Below, in pieces: positions 61,410 through 64,000 of a DNA stretch of 64,000 nt. The notes beneath the pieces were generated by a model. It had not been told where the DNA came from. It was given only the letters and a program-made list of their open reading frames with translations, and ran no database searches. A program made the translations under genes and the position numbers. Every line of letters starts with the position of its first letter. Positions within the stretch are counted from its first letter, which is position 1. Source of the DNA: Opisthocomus hoazin (Eukaryota > Chordata > Aves > Opisthocomiformes > Opisthocomidae); assembly GCF_030867145.1 (NCBI RefSeq), contig NC_134415.1, positions 13,432,417-13,496,416 of the forward strand. The letters are read 5' to 3'.

Positions 61410-62640
61410 TTTTCACTGTAAAGAAAGAAAGAAACACAAAAATGGACTCACAGCAGCCATAAAGGTTTTTGACATTGACAGAAGTTTCATCAGTGTGCAG
61501 TCAATAATCTCCTACACAGCTTTTCCTTAAAAGATGGCACTCAGGAGACTTTTTGATCTCACAGCTAAGCAAGAGGAGAATCGTTTGCTGTTCTGACGCC
61601 TATGAGATCACCAACAAGTGGCACAGAGGGATCGACAAGATCAAGAACAGGAACAGACCCAATGCACTGAGTGCAACTCTACACACATGGATTAGGAAGA
61701 CGGGATCTAAGAAAAACGGTGTTTTCACAAGTTTCCCAGTAACAGGTAAAAGTTCCCATTTGTCCTTTCCCTTGATTTTATACATCCCTATTTATTGTCC
61801 GTTGCCTTCTCGCAGATTTCACGCATCATTATGCCTTGTTCCCTTTTGGCTTGTTTCTCTCGGGGCAGGAAGCTGTTGTGCTCAAGATTCTGTTACGCAT
61901 AGAATCTCTTGCAGAGTTTGTGCAGATGCTCCTTCCGAAACAGACTTTTACAGACAGCAAGCTGACAAGATGAACTGCAAAGTCATTTGCAGCACGGGCA
62001 ACACGCCCAGGTGTTTGGTGACTCTCTCCGACCCACTGAAGTATTCTCTCCACCACACAAGCTAAACAATGCCACACCAGCAAAGCCTTGTCACCATTAG
62101 TTCTCTAAAACTGTATCCAACAGCTTTCGAGGTGGAAGACATGGAATTAACAGAAGCCTGGCTCAGTTCGTTTCATCATCTCAAAAAAGCAGGCCCCAGG
62201 CAAATCAATGCAGGAGAACCAGTTGACGCAGCAAGTGAACGAGGAGCACAACAGGACACCGTGTTGTGTGCCCGAACGCGTGTGACAGCTGCCAGCCGAG
62301 ACCGATACGATCATCCACGCTGATGGGCCGAAGAAGGCACCTGAACGACCACGTTCAGCCAGGCACCCCAAACGGCGTTCAGCATTCCCGACAGAATTAA
62401 GCCCAAAATTGCCCACAATCTGTCCAAACGTGGCCAGGAAGCAGATATCGGACCCGAAAGGCTGGCACCATGCCTCTTGCTGCTGGCAGAAGCTCCAGAC
62501 CTGGGGTCACGGTTTATGCAGGAGGAAATCCAGCACTTTTGTTTAACAAGTCAGCAGCTTTGCTGCGTGATGCATGCTTCACGCAAAACTGAAGAGAAGC
62601 CCTCAACACGCCCTGCATTCCTGTAAAGCTGTGCTCTCCC
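61410..62640. other. 5' flank of right AHCTF1 copy
   Basis: Includes the six non-coding bases of the start-codon exon (61410-61415) and the probable first intron. It aligns to the left arm up to 62288; beyond that no partner is visible. Apart from the antisense 170-codon frame I see no gene. Confidence 0.5.
61553..62065 (+). CDS. Unrecognised 170-codon ORF, right-arm partner
   Basis: Mirror of the left 171-codon frame, one codon shorter, with several amino-acid changes. It lies upstream of the right AHCTF1 start on the opposite strand. It has no recognised domain, no obvious promoter and no family assignment. Confidence 0.2.
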   Translation: MISQLSKRRIVCCSDAYEITNKWHRGIDKIKNRNRPNALSATLHTWIRKTGSKKNGVFTSFPVTGKSSHLSFPLILYIPIYCPLPSRRFHASLCLVPFWLVSLGAGSCCAQDSVTHRISCRVCADAPSETDFYRQQADKMNCKVICSTGNTPRCLVTLSDPLKYSLHHTS

Positions 62641-62800
62641 CATTACACCCAGTCCTCGTCCCACAATCGCCGCTCCACGCAGACAGCAAATTTCCCGCCT
62701 CCCCCGTTGGGCGGTTACCCATGTGGAAGCAAAGAGATGGTTCGTGAAGAGCAACGGGGAGGGGAGCAGCGTACGGCCTTTCAGTGGAGGTGTGCCTTGA
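62641..62800 (-). promoter_or_regulatory. Candidate promoter of right AHCTF1 copy
   Basis: A short GC-richer patch has an E2F-type site (TTTCCCGC, 62691-62698), a GC-box-like run beside it and several CpGs, about 1.3 kb upstream of the start codon. E2F control would fit a cell-cycle nucleoporin gene. The left equivalent would lie outside the window. Motif evidence only. Confidence 0.3.
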
Positions 62801-64000
62801 CTGATTTATTGCTATATATCAGGTCACCATCACACCCCTGCTTTCCCAGAGCAGCTCGTCGTGCGCTCCTTGGCTCTCGCACACCACAGCCTCCTGCTCA
62901 AATGCTTCTGCCTGGCTAAATCAGTCACTTGGACATTGGTTGCTTTCAGAAACACGCCCAAAGGCACAAGCAGTGTTAATTTTTTTCAAAACAGAGAACA
63001 AAGAACACAGCTGGACCAAGTTCTAGGGTGTTTCTCTCATGACTGGTTTTAAAGGGAAAATCTTTGGTTCTCCCTGTCCAGGACTTTGAAACAACCCGGT
63101 CTGAGCTGCTTTGACACGGCTCGGTGCATTCACTGCCATCTTTTCTTTCAGTCAGAAGTTCTCACAATTACAAAAGGAAACCAAGAAACGATCATGTCGT
63201 TAGATGCAGAGACAGAACATTCTGTTAGCTGAACTGACGAGAGACTGGATATGACGCTGTGGACCCTTAACCAAGGGCTACGTTATTGCCGCTTTACCCA
63301 AGCTTAGAAGCCCCTCCCTGGAGGGTCTCGTCGGTGCATTGCTGGCAGAGAAGTGTGTGAGTAACAAATCTGAAAGATGACAAGAAGAGGAAAACATCAG
63401 ACACAGAAGACCAGAGGTTTCAGTATGTGGCCATGATGCCCTTTACCGGGAAACTCTCCCGAGCCACAGCATTGTGCTGGTGCTCCCACTCCTTCCAGGC
63501 TTCCTCCAGCCGGGACTCCCCCGTTGCCTGCGTGCTCCAGATCCGCTGCTTGTTCTCAGCCATACTTCTTCAGTCTTACAGATCACCAAAAATGCCTCCT
63601 GACAGTGTTCTGGGAAGTCAAAGTCTACTTGCTAGTTGTAGCTATATTCCTGCTGAAATATGTACGTGTTTCGTCGGCTATTGGCTGCCCTGTGCTCGCG
63701 AGCCCCGCCAGTCTGGACCACACTTGGTTATTTTCAGCCTTCGTCTCCCGTAGAAGCTTCTCACTGGGACTTGCATTTCCCACTGCTTTGTCCCTGATCT
63801 TTTGTTGTATGGAAACACACAAAAGGCAAAAAAGAAGCTGTTACCCAGACATTCCCAGTCAACAGCAAGATTTCCTGTCAAACATGACTTTTTCTTCCTC
63901 TTCTTTTCTTCTTTTCCCTGTTTGGAAATACCCCACGTATCTCTGGAACTTCACAAGCGCCTAAGTCTCATGTCCACTTTGCTCCCGGGCAGAAGCATCC
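62801..64000. other. Flank outside the visible palindrome
   Basis: Apart from the 47-codon ORF on the minus strand I see no recognisable gene or repeat. Overlapping plus-strand frames at 63427-63964 have low-complexity serine- and phenylalanine-rich translations and look like chance. Confidence 0.4.
63420..63563 (-). CDS. Unrecognised 47-codon ORF or first coding exon
   Basis: It starts MAENKQRIWSTQATGESRLE, is rich in charged and Trp residues, and runs to a TGA at 63420-63422. A good donor (CCG then gtaaag, 63446-63441) interrupts it, so it could be a 39-residue first coding exon spliced onward. It lies 2 kb upstream of the right AHCTF1 start on the same strand. The start context is modest. 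I do not recognise it. Confidence 0.25.
   Translation of the reverse strand: MAENKQRIWSTQATGESRLEEAWKEWEHQHNAVARESFPVKGIMATY

Larger units (their letters stand above)
33181..62288 (-). repeat. Right arm of giant inverted repeat (palindrome)
   Basis: Reverse complement of the left arm, carrying the second AHCTF1 copy on the minus strand. It is 97 bp shorter than the visible left arm. That net difference combines a 42-bp tandem duplication gained here, an (AAGGG)n array about 124 bp shorter, and several 1-6 bp indels. The inner edge is sharp: identity starts at 33181, directly after retroviral protease-region sequence. The outer edge at 62288 is only where the window's left end stops, so homology may continue to the right of it. 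Confidence 0.97.

Noticed and set aside
1-62288. Palindrome as a hairpin-adapter or assembly artefact
   Set aside because: Simple read-through artefacts give identical arms without a unique spacer. Here there are scattered substitutions, an arm-specific 42-bp duplication and a real spacer. A false duplication of two haplotypes cannot be fully excluded without reads.
1-64000. CRISPR array, operon, riboswitch or bacterial mobile element
   Set aside because: Gene structure, splice signals, CR1 elements and provirus show vertebrate nuclear DNA; no spaced short repeats were seen.

Overview
The window looks like avian nuclear DNA. It has a vertebrate multi-exon gene with short introns, CR1 LINE 3' ends that finish in the ATTCTATG-type repeat usual for birds and reptiles, and a decayed class I endogenous retrovirus. 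I see no prokaryotic features. The species and chromosome cannot be named from sequence alone.

The dominant structure is a large inverted repeat (palindrome). The left arm (1-29205) is the reverse complement of the right arm (33181-62288) at roughly 99% identity by eye. A spacer of about 4 kb (29206-33180) separates them. Position 1 still aligns to 62288, so the left arm continues beyond the window and the outer boundary is not visible. The arms differ by scattered substitutions, small indels, a 42-bp tandem duplication found only in the right arm, and an (AAGGG)n array about 124 bp shorter in the right arm.

Each arm carries one copy of AHCTF1 (ELYS/MEL-28), the nucleoporin that seeds nuclear pore assembly on chromatin. 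The two copies point tail-to-tail towards the centre. In each, 27 coding exons with normal splice signals join into one open frame of 1,238 codons. This encodes the beta-propeller, the alpha-helical domain and a short tail. The frame then ends at a TAG where the parental protein has a conserved tryptophan. The large exons for the rest of the C-terminal region, including the AT-hook part, are missing. Only the last ELYS exon survives about 0.8 kb downstream. The locus is therefore a pair of C-terminally truncated ELYS genes.

Introns hold a 5'-truncated CR1 with a 235-codon open RT remnant, an older CR1 fragment, the purine pentamer array, a 106-bp direct repeat and several unassigned exon-like segments. 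The palindrome centre lies inside the retrovirus. The spacer carries protease, reverse transcriptase, RNase H, integrase and the start of env on the minus strand. Both arms begin inside env, so the inversion junction joins the protease region directly to an inverted env. From 62289 to 64000 is single-copy flank upstream of the right gene copy, with a promoter-like E2F motif and one unrecognised exon-like ORF.

The most interesting possibility is a recently amplified truncated nucleoporin gene kept as a palindrome, as on ampliconic sex chromosomes or germline-restricted chromosomes. The sequence alone does not prove that setting.
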